Below are positions 28,399 through 37,720 of a stretch of 64,000 nt of DNA, piece after piece. Within the stretch, counting starts at the first letter, position 1. The number at the start of each line of letters is the position of its first letter. The position numbers and the translations under genes were made by a program. The notes under the pieces were generated by a model. That model was not told the DNA's origin and did not search any database. It saw nothing but the letters and a program-made list of their open reading frames with translations. The stretch is from Phyllobacterium zundukense (GTDB lineage Bacteria > Pseudomonadota > Alphaproteobacteria > Rhizobiales > Rhizobiaceae). The DNA lies in NCBI RefSeq assembly GCF_002764115.1, contig NZ_CP017940.1, forward strand, positions 1,400,501 through 1,464,500. The letters are read 5' to 3'.

Positions 28399-29271
28399 AT
28401 GAAAAATATGGACAAGATAACGAGTGGCTGGATCAATGGCTTTGTGGGCGTGCTGATCTTCAGCGGATCGCTGCCGGCTACACGCGCCGCCGTTGCAGAT
28501 TTCGACCCCATATTTTTGACGGGCGCTCGTGCCAGCATCGCGGCAGCCCTGGCACTGGCACTGCTTCTTGCCTTTCGTGAAAAGCGCCCGACAAGGGCCG
28601 ATGTTGGCCCGCTGTTTATCACCGCGATGGGTGTGGTCGTAGGGTTTCCGCTGCTGACCGCTCTAGCACTCCGTCACATCACTTCGGCGCATTCCATTGT
28701 GTTCGTTGGCCTCCTGCCGCTTGCAACCGCTATATTTGGCGTCTTGCGTGCTGGTGAACGCATGCGCCCGCTGTTCTGGTTGTTTTCCTGTCTCGGCAGC
28801 CTGCTCGTTGCCGGTTTTGCGCTGACGCAGAATCTCTCCGCGTCGTTGACCGGGGATCTGCTGATGTTCGCGGCGATTGTCGTTTGCGGCCTTGGTTATG
28901 CCGAAGGAGCGCAACTCTCACGCAAGCTTGGGGGCTGGCAGGTCATTTGCTGGGCGCTTGTTCTGTCGCTGCCGGTCATGCTGCCACTTACGATTTATCT
29001 TCTGCCAGGGAACTGGAGCGGTATTGGTGAGCCAGCATGGATCGGCCTTTTCTACGTCTCGCTGTTCTCGATGCTGATTGGCTTCATCTTCTGGTATCGC
29101 GGTCTGGCCCAGGGCGGAATCGCCGCCGTTGGTCAGCTGCAATTGCTGCAGCCTTTCTTCGGCCTCGTTCTTGCCGCAACGCTGCTGCATGAGCCGGTGG
29201 GCTGGCCAATGATTATTGTGACCATGGCGGTCATTCTGTGCGTCGCGGGTGCCAAGCGCTTCGCCAAATAA
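28399..29271 (+). CDS. EamA/DMT-family transporter
   Basis: A 290-residue protein with ten predicted transmembrane helices in two EamA repeats, typical of drug/metabolite exporters such as YddG/RhaT relatives. The first repeat begins near GFVGVLIFSGSLPATR and the second near GDLLMFAAIVVCGLGYA. Start ATG 28399 (or 28408) is chosen because the longer frame runs antisense through the MocR gene. It is the likely target of that regulator; substrate unknown, amino acid or amine plausible. Confidence 0.8.
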   Translation: MKNMDKITSGWINGFVGVLIFSGSLPATRAAVADFDPIFLTGARASIAAALALALLLAFREKRPTRADVGPLFITAMGVVVGFPLLTALALRHITSAHSIVFVGLLPLATAIFGVLRAGERMRPLFWLFSCLGSLLVAGFALTQNLSASLTGDLLMFAAIVVCGLGYAEGAQLSRKLGGWQVICWALVLSLPVMLPLTIYLLPGNWSGIGEPAWIGLFYVSLFSMLIGFIFWYRGLAQGGIAAVGQLQLLQPFFGLVLAATLLHEPVGWPMIIVTMAVILCVAGAKRFAK

Positions 29272-29567
29272 TTCCTTCGTTTTGCGTCGCACAATAAAAT
29301 CGTTTGCTTTTTGGCACGAGAAAGCCCATATGCCGTTCAGGCGCTTGGACCGGTCAATCCGGACTTCCGAACCAGGACTTGTGGCGTCTGAGACCCATCC
29401 GCATGATGCGGTGGGCACGGCTGCGCAAGTCGCATTGAACCACAGGCCTTTGGCAGATGGTTCTCCGCGTCTCGTCGTTCATCCAGAAATTGTTGCACGC
29501 AGGTTGCGCCCTGCAGTGCGTTGTGTGGCCCGCGATTATCCGCGCTGGCCAGTGAAAGAAGATTGAA

Positions 29568-30941
29568 TTGGAAACTATTGAAACAAACGGCTTTGCCGCC
29601 ATGGGTCTGAATGCCATCCTGCTGAAAGCAGTCGAGGCAGCTGGAATGGCTACTCCCAAGCCGATCCAGGCACAGGCGATCCCGGCCCAGCTCTCAGGCC
29701 AGGACATTCTCGGCATCGCCCAGACGGGCTCTGGCAAGACAGCAGCTTTTGCTCTGCCCATCCTGCAGAAAATCATCACCATCGGTGACAAGCGCAAAGG
29801 CAAGACTGCTCGCGCGCTGGTCCTTGCTCCAACCCGCGAACTTGCCGTGCAGATCGAAGAGACGTTCCGTACCTTGGCGAAAGGCGCGCATATCTCGACC
29901 GCTCTCGTCCTTGGCGGCGTCTCGCGTATTGCGCAGATCAATAAAATGCAGGCCGGCGTCGATGTCCTGATCGCCACCCCCGGTCGCTTGACTGACCTTG
30001 TTCGTGACAACCGCATCGATCTCTCCGAGACGCGCTGGCTTGTGCTCGACGAGGCCGACCGCATGCTCGATATGGGCTTCATCAACGACGTGAAGCGTAT
30101 TGCCAAGGGCACGCATCGCGATCGTCAGACCGCACTGTTCTCCGCGACGATGCCCCAGGAAGTGGCCACGCTGGCCGCCACCCTGTTGCGTAATCCGGTT
30201 CGTGTTGAAGTTGCGCCACAGGGCACGACGGCTGCCGAGATCAAGCAGGTCGTGCATATGATCCCAACCAAGCAGAAGAAGCAGGTTCTTTCTGCCATGC
30301 TCAAGGATGAAACCTTGGCTTCGGTCATCGTCTTCACCCGTACCAAGCATGGTGCCGATGCGGTTACACGTGTTCTTGAGAAGGACGGCTACGATGTTGC
30401 GGCCATTCACGGCAACAAGTCGCAGAATGCACGTCAGCGCGCGCTGAATGGCTTCAAGGATGGTTCCGTTCGTGTTCTCGTCGCCACCGATATTGCAGCA
30501 CGTGGTATCGATGTCGTTGGTATCAGCCACGTGATCAATTTCGACCTGCCGGACGAACCGGAGAGCTATGTTCACCGCATCGGCCGGACCGGTCGTAACG
30601 GCGCATCGGGCTCGGCAATCACTTTGTACGATCCGGCAGAAGAAAGTTCAAAACTGAAGGCGGTTGAACGCGTTACGCGCATGCGTCTTCCGATGCACGA
30701 TTCGCCAATCGATCTGTCGAGCTTGCCGGCTCGTGCCGCCAATACCGATCAGCGTCCACCACGCCGCGAAGGTGGTAGTGGTGCACCCGGCAAGAAGCCG
30801 CATCGCGGTCAGTCTGCCGGTGCCGGTAAGCCGCGCGAAGCGCGCGGTGAAAAGATCTGGAGCAATGATGGCGGCGCCCCGGCGCAAAAGCGTCCGTTCC
30901 GCCGCAACAAGCGCAAGAGCTTTGGTGCAAAAGCGGCCTGA
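29568..30941 (+). CDS. rhlE: DEAD-box RNA helicase, RhlE type (TTG start)
   Basis: A 457-residue ATP-dependent RNA helicase. Motifs in order: Q motif PKPIQAQAIP, I AQTGSGKT, Ia PTRELA, Ib TPGRL, II DEAD, III SAT, V ATDIAARGID, VI HRIGRTGR. A basic, low-complexity C-terminal tail (about residues 390-457) fits RhlE-like ribosome or mRNA-decay helicases. The conserved N-terminal Phe upstream of the Q motif requires a start before ATG 29601; TTG 29568 with AAAGAAG upstream is the best. About 300 bases of leader precede it, where I see no gene. Confidence 0.9.
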   Translation: METIETNGFAAMGLNAILLKAVEAAGMATPKPIQAQAIPAQLSGQDILGIAQTGSGKTAAFALPILQKIITIGDKRKGKTARALVLAPTRELAVQIEETFRTLAKGAHISTALVLGGVSRIAQINKMQAGVDVLIATPGRLTDLVRDNRIDLSETRWLVLDEADRMLDMGFINDVKRIAKGTHRDRQTALFSATMPQEVATLAATLLRNPVRVEVAPQGTTAAEIKQVVHMIPTKQKKQVLSAMLKDETLASVIVFTRTKHGADAVTRVLEKDGYDVAAIHGNKSQNARQRALNGFKDGSVRVLVATDIAARGIDVVGISHVINFDLPDEPESYVHRIGRTGRNGASGSAITLYDPAEESSKLKAVERVTRMRLPMHDSPIDLSSLPARAANTDQRPPRREGGSGAPGKKPHRGQSAGAGKPREARGEKIWSNDGGAPAQKRPFRRNKRKSFGAKAA

Positions 30942-30964
30942 TCGCCGTTCTGACATCCTTATCG

Positions 30965-30998
30965 GGCCGCTGGCACATCGTGCCGGCGGCCTTTTTAT
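30965..30998 (+). terminator. Intrinsic terminator after rhlE
   Basis: A 12-bp stem with one G-U pair (GGCCGCTGGCAC against GTGCCGGCGGCC, 3-base loop) is followed by TTTTTATTT, about 25 bases after the rhlE stop. Confidence 0.88.
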
Positions 30999-31131
30999 TT
31001 GCTCTATCCTGTCGATCAATTTGTTCCATGATAACAAATAACCGCATATCGTCGGGTTTGAGAAATTCTGCGCTTGAACGGCTTGCTCGGGGCAAATAAG
31101 TTCAGTTCCAGCAGAATGAAGGACTTGGCCC

Positions 31132-32166
31132 ATGTTTGATTCAGTGATCGACACCATCGGAAACACGCCGCTTATTCGCATGAAGAAAGCGTCCGACCTC
31201 ACCGGTTCCGAAATTTACGGCAAGGCCGAATTCCTGAATCCCGGCCAGTCGGTCAAGGACCGCGCGGCGCTCTATATTATCCGCGATGCGGAAAAGCGCG
31301 GACTGCTCAGGCCCGGCGGTGTGATTGTCGAGGGCACGGCCGGTAATACCGGCATTGGCCTCACCATGGTCGCCAAGGCATTGGGCTACCGCACGGTTAT
31401 CGTGATCCCCGAAACCCAAAGCCAGGAAAAGAAGGATGCCTTGCGTTTGCTCGGGGCGGAACTCGTTGAGGTGCCTGCCGTTCCTTACAGGAATCCCGAC
31501 AATTATGTGAAAGTTTCCGGTCGTCTTGCGGAGCAGATGGCGAACACCGAGCCGAATGGTGCGATCTGGGCCAATCAGTTCGACAATGTCGTCAATCGTC
31601 AGGCGCACGTGGAAACCACGGCGCAGGAAATCTGGCGTGATACGAATGGCAAGGTTGACGGTTTTATTTGCGCGGTTGGGTCAGGCGGCACGCTGGCCGG
31701 TGTTTCTCAGGGACTGAAGGCCAGGGACCCGTCAATCAAGATCGGACTTGCTGATCCGCTCGGTGCGGCGCTCTTTTCCTACTACACGACCGGTGAGTTC
31801 AAGGCCGAAGGAGGCTCAATAACCGAAGGCATCGGGCAGGGGCGCGTTACTGCCAATCTCGAAGGCTTTACGCCAGATTTCTCCTACCAGATCCCGGATG
31901 CGGAAGCATTGGAAGTGGTGTTTGATCTTGTGACGGAAGAGGGGCTTTGCCTCGGCGGCTCGTCCGGCATCAATGTTGCCGGCGCAATCCGCATGGCGCG
32001 GGATATGGGGCCAGATCACATCATTGTCACGGTCCTCTGCGATTACGGCAACCGCTATCAATCAAAAATGTTCAATCCCGAATTCCTGCGGTCCAAGGAC
32101 TTGCCTGTGCCGGCATGGATGGAGGCGAAGACCAACATACCGGTTCCGTTCGAGAATAAATCCTGA
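31132..32166 (+). CDS. cysK: Cysteine synthase A family (O-acetylserine sulfhydrylase)
   Basis: A 344-residue PLP enzyme that makes cysteine from O-acetylserine and sulfide. The PLP lysine is K42 in GQSVKDRAA; TAGNTGIGL and the GSGGTLAG phosphate loop follow. Its C-terminus is longer than enteric CysK, as in the alphaproteobacterial branch. AAGGA precedes the ATG. The stop overlaps the start of alaX by one base. It heads a cysK-alaX-sseA-GNAT operon joined by sulfur chemistry. Confidence 0.9.
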   Translation: MFDSVIDTIGNTPLIRMKKASDLTGSEIYGKAEFLNPGQSVKDRAALYIIRDAEKRGLLRPGGVIVEGTAGNTGIGLTMVAKALGYRTVIVIPETQSQEKKDALRLLGAELVEVPAVPYRNPDNYVKVSGRLAEQMANTEPNGAIWANQFDNVVNRQAHVETTAQEIWRDTNGKVDGFICAVGSGGTLAGVSQGLKARDPSIKIGLADPLGAALFSYYTTGEFKAEGGSITEGIGQGRVTANLEGFTPDFSYQIPDAEALEVVFDLVTEEGLCLGGSSGINVAGAIRMARDMGPDHIIVTVLCDYGNRYQSKMFNPEFLRSKDLPVPAWMEAKTNIPVPFENKS

Positions 32167-32912
32167 TGGCATACGACACGATGATGCTTTTCCGCGATGA
32201 TTCCTATCTGAAGGAAATCGACGCGACGGTGCTCGCGCTCAATGAACGCGGCGGGATCCTCACCGACCAGACGGTGTTTTATGCGACGTCCGGTGGTCAG
32301 CCTGGCGATACCGGCATGTTTATTCGCTCCGATGGCTCGACCATCGCAATAGCGGCAACCGTGACGGGCGAAACCAAGGATGAGATCATCCATGTGCCGG
32401 CACCCGATCAGCCTATTCCTGCAATTGGTGAAAAATTGCGCCTGCGTCTCGATTGGGGCCGGCGCTACAAGCTGATGCGTATGCACGCGGCATGCCACCT
32501 TTTGAGCGTCGTTTGCCCATTCCTAATAACGGGTGCGGCGGTCGGCGAGGAAGACAGCCGCGTGGATTTTGACTTGCCGGATGCTGGGGTGACCAAAGAA
32601 GGCGTGACGGCGAAGTTGATGGAACTGGTCAGCGCCAATCATCCGATATTCACGCGTTGGATTACGGACGAAGAACTGGCGGCCAATCCCGGCCTGATAA
32701 AATCCAAGAATGTCCGTCCACCGATGGGCACAGGACGCATCAGGCTGGTATGCATCGGCGAGAATGCTTCAGTGGACTCCCAGCCCTGTGGCGGAACGCA
32801 TGTGGCAACAACCGGCGAGATCGGGGCGATTCACATCGGAAAAATTGAAAAGAAGGGCAAGGAAAACCGGCGGTTCCGCATCCGCTTTGGCGCCTTGCCG
32901 GAAGGAGAATAG
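32166..32912 (+). CDS. alaX: AlaX-type alanyl-tRNA editing protein
   Basis: A 248-residue free-standing relative of the AlaRS editing domain, which hydrolyses mischarged Ser- or Gly-tRNA(Ala). The zinc ligands are visible as HAACH in MRMHAACHLL and C...H in SQPCGGTH. FYATSGGQPGDTG is the family N-terminal motif. Length fits AlaX-M. It overlaps cysK by one base (TGATG), and pairing with cysK may link it to serine/cysteine metabolism. Confidence 0.9.
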   Translation: MAYDTMMLFRDDSYLKEIDATVLALNERGGILTDQTVFYATSGGQPGDTGMFIRSDGSTIAIAATVTGETKDEIIHVPAPDQPIPAIGEKLRLRLDWGRRYKLMRMHAACHLLSVVCPFLITGAAVGEEDSRVDFDLPDAGVTKEGVTAKLMELVSANHPIFTRWITDEELAANPGLIKSKNVRPPMGTGRIRLVCIGENASVDSQPCGGTHVATTGEIGAIHIGKIEKKGKENRRFRIRFGALPEGE

Positions 32913-32914
32913 AC

Positions 32915-33766
32915 GTGCCGGACAAGAGTGCTTTTGTGGTTTCACCCGATTGGTTGCAGGAACGGCTCGGACAGCCCGGCCTCAGTATTCTTGATGCGTC
33001 CTGGTATTTCCCATCTCAGAACCGTGATGCCAAGGCGGAATACGATGCGGCGCATATTCCGGGTGCCGTCTTCTTTGACCATGAAAAGCTGTCCGACCCA
33101 GACTCGCCGCTGCCGCACACATTGCTAAGGCCGGAAGCCTTTGCTGCCGCCGTGAGCAGCATGGGGATCACCAATGACGACACGATCGTCGTTTACGATG
33201 GTCCCGGGATGCATACATCGCCGCGCGTCTGGTGGATGTTCCGAACGATGGGTGCGAAGAACGTCTCCGTGCTCGACGGTGGGTTCGAAAACTGGAAAAG
33301 TGCCGGCAGGCCGGTCACCGACGCAGTGACAAGAATCGCCCCATCTGCCTTTGTTCCGAAATTCGATGCTGGCAAGGTGGCAAGCTTTGCGGACATGCGT
33401 GAGATCGTTGCCAGCGGTTCGCGGCAGATTGCCGATGCGCGCGCTGCGGGCCGATTCATAGGCGTTGATCCGGAGCCACGGGAGGGACTGCGTTCCGGGC
33501 ATATGCCGGGCGCACGGAATGTTCCGTCATCAAGCCTTGCCGAGAAAGGATACCTGAAAGATATCAATGGTTTGCGACAGGTCCTTGATAAGGCCGGTGT
33601 CGATCTGTCGCGGCCGATCGTGACAAGCTGCGGGTCTGGTATCACCGCTGCAGTGATCACGCTCGCGCTCGAATCTCTCGGTCACAAGGACAATATGCTT
33701 TATGATGGTTCCTGGAGCGAATGGGGCGGGAGCAAGGATACGCCGGTTGTCACCGGTGAAGCGTAA
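32915..33766 (+). CDS. sseA: 3-mercaptopyruvate/thiosulfate sulfurtransferase
   Basis: A 283-residue protein with two rhodanese domains. The catalytic loop in the second domain is SCGSGIT with C239; the CGSG(V/I)T form marks mercaptopyruvate sulfurtransferases. The first domain is inactive (DGPGMHTSPR in place of the loop). GTG 32915 is the start, with GAAGGAG about ten bases upstream; only 2 bases separate it from alaX. Confidence 0.9.
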   Translation: MPDKSAFVVSPDWLQERLGQPGLSILDASWYFPSQNRDAKAEYDAAHIPGAVFFDHEKLSDPDSPLPHTLLRPEAFAAAVSSMGITNDDTIVVYDGPGMHTSPRVWWMFRTMGAKNVSVLDGGFENWKSAGRPVTDAVTRIAPSAFVPKFDAGKVASFADMREIVASGSRQIADARAAGRFIGVDPEPREGLRSGHMPGARNVPSSSLAEKGYLKDINGLRQVLDKAGVDLSRPIVTSCGSGITAAVITLALESLGHKDNMLYDGSWSEWGGSKDTPVVTGEA

Positions 33767-33769
33767 GTC

Positions 33770-34306
33770 ATGACCGACATAACGAAGTCACGAATTCTGA
33801 AAACACGTGTCACGCATCTGGAAATGACGGAGCGTCCGACGCAATCCGTGCCCACGCCTGTGAGTTTCAAGCTTGCCCTGATGCGGGCAACGAAGATTTC
33901 CCTGCCATTCTACCGTTTTCTCTACGAGCAAGTCGGTAAACCGCATCATTGGTCGGTGCATCGCCACCTCAACGATGAGGCTTTGGCCGCGATCATCCAT
34001 CGCGCCAATGTCGACATTCACGTTCTCTATGCAGATGGATCGCCAGCGGGCTTTTTCGAACTCGTGATCGACGAGGAGCAAGGCGTCGCGGAAATTCTGT
34101 ACTTCGGCCTGGTGCCTGAGTTTCAGGGAAGGGGCCTTGCCAAGTTCTTTCTCAACGAGGCGATTTCGACCGCATGGATGAGCAGCCCTCAAAAAGTAAT
34201 CATCGAGACAAATACGCTCGATAGCCCCCGTGCGCTGCAGATGTATCAGAGGATGGGGTTCAAGCCCGTCAGTTTTGCAGAAGCGGAAATCGAAGCCTGG
34301 AACTAA
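33770..34306 (+). CDS. GNAT-family N-acetyltransferase
   Basis: A 178-residue acetyl-CoA-dependent transferase. Motif A is LVPEFQGRGLAKFFL, and the C-terminal part carries ETNTLDSPRALQMYQRMGFKP, both standard for GNAT. The acceptor is unknown. It starts 3 bases after sseA and is likely the last gene of the operon. Confidence 0.85.
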   Translation: MTDITKSRILKTRVTHLEMTERPTQSVPTPVSFKLALMRATKISLPFYRFLYEQVGKPHHWSVHRHLNDEALAAIIHRANVDIHVLYADGSPAGFFELVIDEEQGVAEILYFGLVPEFQGRGLAKFFLNEAISTAWMSSPQKVIIETNTLDSPRALQMYQRMGFKPVSFAEAEIEAWN

Positions 34307-34399
34307 TTTCGTTATAGTCTTTTTTCCACCTTTAGTTGTATAGCCGAGCGCTAAGAATCTCTCTATGAGCCCCTCATCGAAGGGTCTCAGGGGATTGAA

Positions 34400-34837
34400 A
34401 TGAATTTGAAGCAAGTATTGTTGACCGTGGCAGTAGTTTCGTCAGGATTATCGATTGCCGGTTGTCAAACATCGGACCTCACAACCACCCGTACAGGGTC
34501 GTCAATCTTTACGATTTCGGCAAAATCAGGCCACAAAACTGGACTTTTAAGCAACTATATGGTCAATCCCGATTGCTCCAGCGGCAAAGTCCCGGATTTC
34601 AAAGTTGCGGCAGGCCCTGCAAATGGAACAGTTGATCTTTGGCGAGGGTCCGTTTCTCCTTCATTTGCACAAGGTCATACCCTGCAAAAGTGTAACGCGC
34701 GCAAAATAGCGGCGGTTGGTGCTTTCTACACATCAAGAACAGGTTTTGTTGGTACAGATAAAGTGGTTGTTTCGAATAAGGCACCTGGTAGTGACTTTTA
34801 CAGTTACGTCACCGTCCATATTACCGTTACGAAATAG
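34400..34837 (+). CDS. Small lipoprotein of unknown function
   Basis: A 145-residue exported protein with signal peptide and lipobox LSIAGC (lipidated Cys at residue 22). The mature part is rich in Thr, Ser and Gly, with two further cysteines that could pair, and ends in a beta-like YSYVTVHITVTK. I recognise no family. It is monocistronic. Confidence 0.65.
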   Translation: MNLKQVLLTVAVVSSGLSIAGCQTSDLTTTRTGSSIFTISAKSGHKTGLLSNYMVNPDCSSGKVPDFKVAAGPANGTVDLWRGSVSPSFAQGHTLQKCNARKIAAVGAFYTSRTGFVGTDKVVVSNKAPGSDFYSYVTVHITVTK

Positions 34838-34926
34838 AACGCGCCCTCCAGCGGCGATTTTGTGCAAGAATCGGGTGGTTTGATGCAAAATTAGGGTGCT
34901 TCCTTGTTGCAACGAAGGAGGCACCC

Positions 34927-35400
34927 ATGAGCACGATCCGATTTATCGCAATGCCCACCACACTCGCCCGCCACTACCAAGCGGGCGGTCCCGACGCCAA
35001 TGGCCAAACACCGGAGAGCCAGATCTCCGATGGAGACGGCGTGCCCTGCAGGCACTGTCTGCAGAATGTGAAGGCGGGTGACAAATATCTCATCCTGTCG
35101 CACCGGCCGTTTCCTGCGCCGCAGCCCTACGCGGAAACTGGACCGATTTTCCTGCATGCGGATGAATGCGAGCGCTATGGAGAGACGGCGGAAATGCCGG
35201 AGATGTTTCGTGAAAGTCGCGACTACATTCTGCGCGGCTATTCGTGCCAGGACAGGATCGTCTATGGAACGGGCGGGGTGATCAAGACCGATGACATATT
35301 GGATCGGGCAGAAGAGCTGCTAAAGCGCGATGACGTTGCCTACGTTCACATGCGCTCGGCAAGGAACAATTGCTTCCAGTGCCGGATCGAACTGCCATGA
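34927..35400 (+). CDS. DUF1203 family protein
   Basis: A 157-residue protein recognisable as DUF1203 by the N-terminal FIAMPTTLARHYQAGG, the CRHCL segment (a single CxxC near residue 41) and the FLHADECERY motif. Function is unknown. AAGGAGG lies before ATG 34927. A hairpin follows the stop at once. Confidence 0.85.
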   Translation: MSTIRFIAMPTTLARHYQAGGPDANGQTPESQISDGDGVPCRHCLQNVKAGDKYLILSHRPFPAPQPYAETGPIFLHADECERYGETAEMPEMFRESRDYILRGYSCQDRIVYGTGGVIKTDDILDRAEELLKRDDVAYVHMRSARNNCFQCRIELP

Positions 35401-35440
35401 AAAAAGCCCGGACGAACGTCCGGGCCTATCTCATTTTATA
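35400..35440. terminator. Terminator between convergent DUF1203 and ald genes
   Basis: GCCCGGACG at 35406-35414 and CGTCCGGGC at 35417-35425 form a perfect stem with a tight loop. On the - strand it is followed by TTTTTT, so it ends ald. On the + strand the following CTATCTCATTTT is a weaker tail. Confidence 0.85.
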
Positions 35441-35448
35441 TAATGATA

Positions 35449-36564
35449 TCAGGCCGCTAGAGCCGATTTGGCCTCGACCATTTCGAGCCCGAGTGCCTCG
35501 GCGACGGCCTGATTGGTGATGCGGCCCTTGTGGACGTTGAGACCATTGCGCAGGTGCGGATTGTCGACAAGCGCCTTGACGCCCCGGTCGGCCAACTGCA
35601 GGCCATATTGCAGGGTGGCATTGTTGAGAGCATGCGCCGAGGTAACCGGAACAGCACCCGGCATATTGGCAACGCAATAGTGAATGATGCCATCGACTTC
35701 ATAGGTCGGGTCGGAATGAGTCGTCGCGTGGGATGTTTCGAAGCATCCGCCCTGATCGATCGCGACATCGACGATGACGGCACCCTTCTTCATGCCCGAC
35801 AGCATTTCGCGGGTCACGAGCTTGGGTGCCGCCGCGCCTGGAATGAGGACGGCGCCGACGACGATATCGGCAGAAAACACTTCTTCATCAAGGGCTTCGA
35901 TGGTGGAGTAGCGGGTATGGATGCGGCCGCGGAACAGGTCGTCCAACTGGCGCAGGCGCGGAATTGAGCGGTCGAGAATGGTGACGTCGGCGCCAAGACC
36001 CGTGGCCATCATCGCCGCGTTGATGCCGACAACGCCGCCACCAATGATCGTGACCTTGCCGGGTAACACGCCGGGCACGCCGCCGAGGAGCACACCGCGG
36101 CCGCCATTGGCTTTCTGCAGGGCGGTCGCGCCAGCCTGGATAGCGAGGCGGCCAGCAACTTCCGACATCGGCGCAAGCAATGGCAAGCCGCCCCGGTCAT
36201 CCGTTACTGTCTCATAGGCGATGGCGGTAACACCAGATGCCAAGAGACCTTTGGTCTGCTCCGGATCAGGAGCAAGATGAAGGTAAGTGTATAGAAGCTG
36301 ACCTTCGCGTAGCTGCGCCCATTCTGAAGGCTGCGGCTCCTTTACTTTTACGATCATGTCTGATTGCTGAAAGACTTCTTCGGCAGTCTTGACCACCTTT
36401 GCGCCTGCTGCCTGATAGGCTCCGTCGTCGGCGCCTATTCCAATGCCAGCTCCGGACTGGACGATGACCGTATGGCCATGGGCGATGTATTCGCGTACGG
36501 CCCCCGGAGTGAGACCGACGCGATATTCATGGTTTTTGATTTCCTTCGGGCAGCCAACGCGCAT
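35449..36564 (-). CDS. ald: Alanine dehydrogenase
   Basis: A 371-residue NAD-dependent enzyme that interconverts alanine and pyruvate plus ammonia. [20 protein letters not shown] is the family N-terminus. Catalytic Lys in KVKEPQ and His in YLHLAPD are present, and the Rossmann motif is [15 protein letters not shown] lies just before ATG 36564. It is divergent from an Lrp/AsnC regulator, which very probably controls it. Confidence 0.95.
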   Translation of the reverse strand: MRVGCPKEIKNHEYRVGLTPGAVREYIAHGHTVIVQSGAGIGIGADDGAYQAAGAKVVKTAEEVFQQSDMIVKVKEPQPSEWAQLREGQLLYTYLHLAPDPEQTKGLLASGVTAIAYETVTDDRGGLPLLAPMSEVAGRLAIQAGATALQKANGGRGVLLGGVPGVLPGKVTIIGGGVVGINAAMMATGLGADVTILDRSIPRLRQLDDLFRGRIHTRYSTIEALDEEVFSADIVVGAVLIPGAAAPKLVTREMLSGMKKGAVIVDVAIDQGGCFETSHATTHSDPTYEVDGIIHYCVANMPGAVPVTSAHALNNATLQYGLQLADRGVKALVDNPHLRNGLNVHKGRITNQAVAEALGLEMVEAKSALAA

Positions 36565-36717
36565 AACGCCTCCTGATAGTGTTTTTAAGTGTTCCCGTTT
36601 GAGGCCAATATGACATCACGAATCCAGTCGCATGTCCTTGCCAAGAAGCCTCGACGGAGTGCAATTTTTCGAATATTCTTGCGTGAGAATGGGTATTTTC
36701 CGAGGAAACTACGAACA

Positions 36718-37203
36718 ATGTCGTTGGACAGGATCGATATCGCTATTCTCGATTGCTTGCAGAAGGATGGCCGCATGTCAAATGCGACCCTTGCCGAGAA
36801 GGTTGGGCTGTCGCAATCGGCCTGTTCGCGCCGGCTTGATATCCTGGAAAAGTCCGGGGTCATCCGTGGCTATCATGCCCGGCTCTCCAACAAGATGCTG
36901 GGCCACCCGGTTATCGTGATCGTCAATATTTCCCTTTCAGGTCAAGCAGATAAGCAGCTTCGTGAATTCGAAACCGCAGTCAAGCGCTGTCCCAATGTGC
37001 TGGTCTGCTATCTGATGTCGGGGGAGTATGACTACCTGCTTCGCATCGCGGCGAAGGATCTGGAGGATTATGAGCGGATCCACAAATTCTGGCTGTCCGC
37101 GATGCCGCACGTAACGAAAATCAACTCGTCATTTGCCTTGCGTGAGGTCGCCGACCGAACCGGTCTCGGTGTCGAAACAGCCCTCATCGAAATCGCGAGC
37201 TAG
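36718..37203 (+). CDS. Lrp/AsnC-family regulator, probable regulator of ald
   Basis: A 161-residue regulator with an N-terminal AsnC helix-turn-helix (LDRIDIAILDCLQKDGRMSN, then VGLSQSACSRRL) and a C-terminal RAM/Lrp ligand domain containing GEYDYLLRI. ATG 36718 is chosen; the frame continues upstream to 36589 through the ald promoter. The divergent arrangement matches AldR, an alanine-responsive regulator of ald; this assignment is inferred from position. Confidence 0.88.
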   Translation: MSLDRIDIAILDCLQKDGRMSNATLAEKVGLSQSACSRRLDILEKSGVIRGYHARLSNKMLGHPVIVIVNISLSGQADKQLREFETAVKRCPNVLVCYLMSGEYDYLLRIAAKDLEDYERIHKFWLSAMPHVTKINSSFALREVADRTGLGVETALIEIAS

Positions 37204-37246
37204 CATCATTTCGCGTGGCTACACCAATTTCTCGCGCCTGAGTTGA

Positions 37247-37264
37247 GAATCTCGTGCGAGATTC
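37247..37264. repeat. Perfect inverted repeat downstream of the AsnC-type gene
   Basis: GAATCTCG-TG-CGAGATTC is an 8-bp perfect inverted repeat about 45 bases after the gene end. There is no T run, so it could be an operator, a processing hairpin or a weak terminator. Confidence 0.4.
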
Positions 37265-37360
37265 GCCATTTCGTGTATGAGAATCGCTGGCTTTCGTTGA
37301 TTTTCGACCATTTCGGTTTAAACACGTTCGGAATCCCGGACATGCCGTCGAAATCGAGCG

Positions 37361-37720
37361 TCAACCGGCCGCCAGCGCTTTCTTGACCTTGGCTGGCGCC
37401 TTGGCGTGCCAGGCAAGTTTGATCCGATGGGCCAGTTCGGCGTCCGAGACAGCATCGAGGTGCATCAGGATGTAAGGCCAGCCCTTGTAGTGGTCGGTCT
37501 CGAAGTAGATGTTCGGAACGCTCTCCATGAGGAGTGGTTTTTCCTCGAGCGGACAGTGGATGGCAAAAGTATCCTTATCCTTCAAACGGCCGATAAAGGC
37601 AGTCTTCACTTTCAACGAGGGCGTGCCGTGAGTGGTACTGCGCACCAGTTCGGGGAGGTGCAGCATATTCGCAACAGCCCAGACACGCTCAAAAGAGTCG
37701 TCGAGTGCATCGGCCGTCAT
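37361..37720 (-). CDS. MmcQ/YjbR family protein
   Basis: A 119-residue protein of the MmcQ/YjbR fold: an N-terminal helix pair, TTHGTPSLKV, CPLEEKPLLMESVPNIYFETDHY and KGWPYILMHLDAV follow the family pattern. It has been described as DNA-binding-like, function unclear. ATG 37720 overlaps the cfa stop (ATGA), so it is coupled to cfa; the frame upstream lies inside cfa. Confidence 0.8.
   Translation of the reverse strand: MTADALDDSFERVWAVANMLHLPELVRSTTHGTPSLKVKTAFIGRLKDKDTFAIHCPLEEKPLLMESVPNIYFETDHYKGWPYILMHLDAVSDAELAHRIKLAWHAKAPAKVKKALAAG

Noticed and set aside
29249..29566. 105-codon frame between the EamA gene and rhlE
   Set aside because: It starts inside the EamA gene, lacks a ribosome site and has no recognisable domains; more likely rhlE leader.
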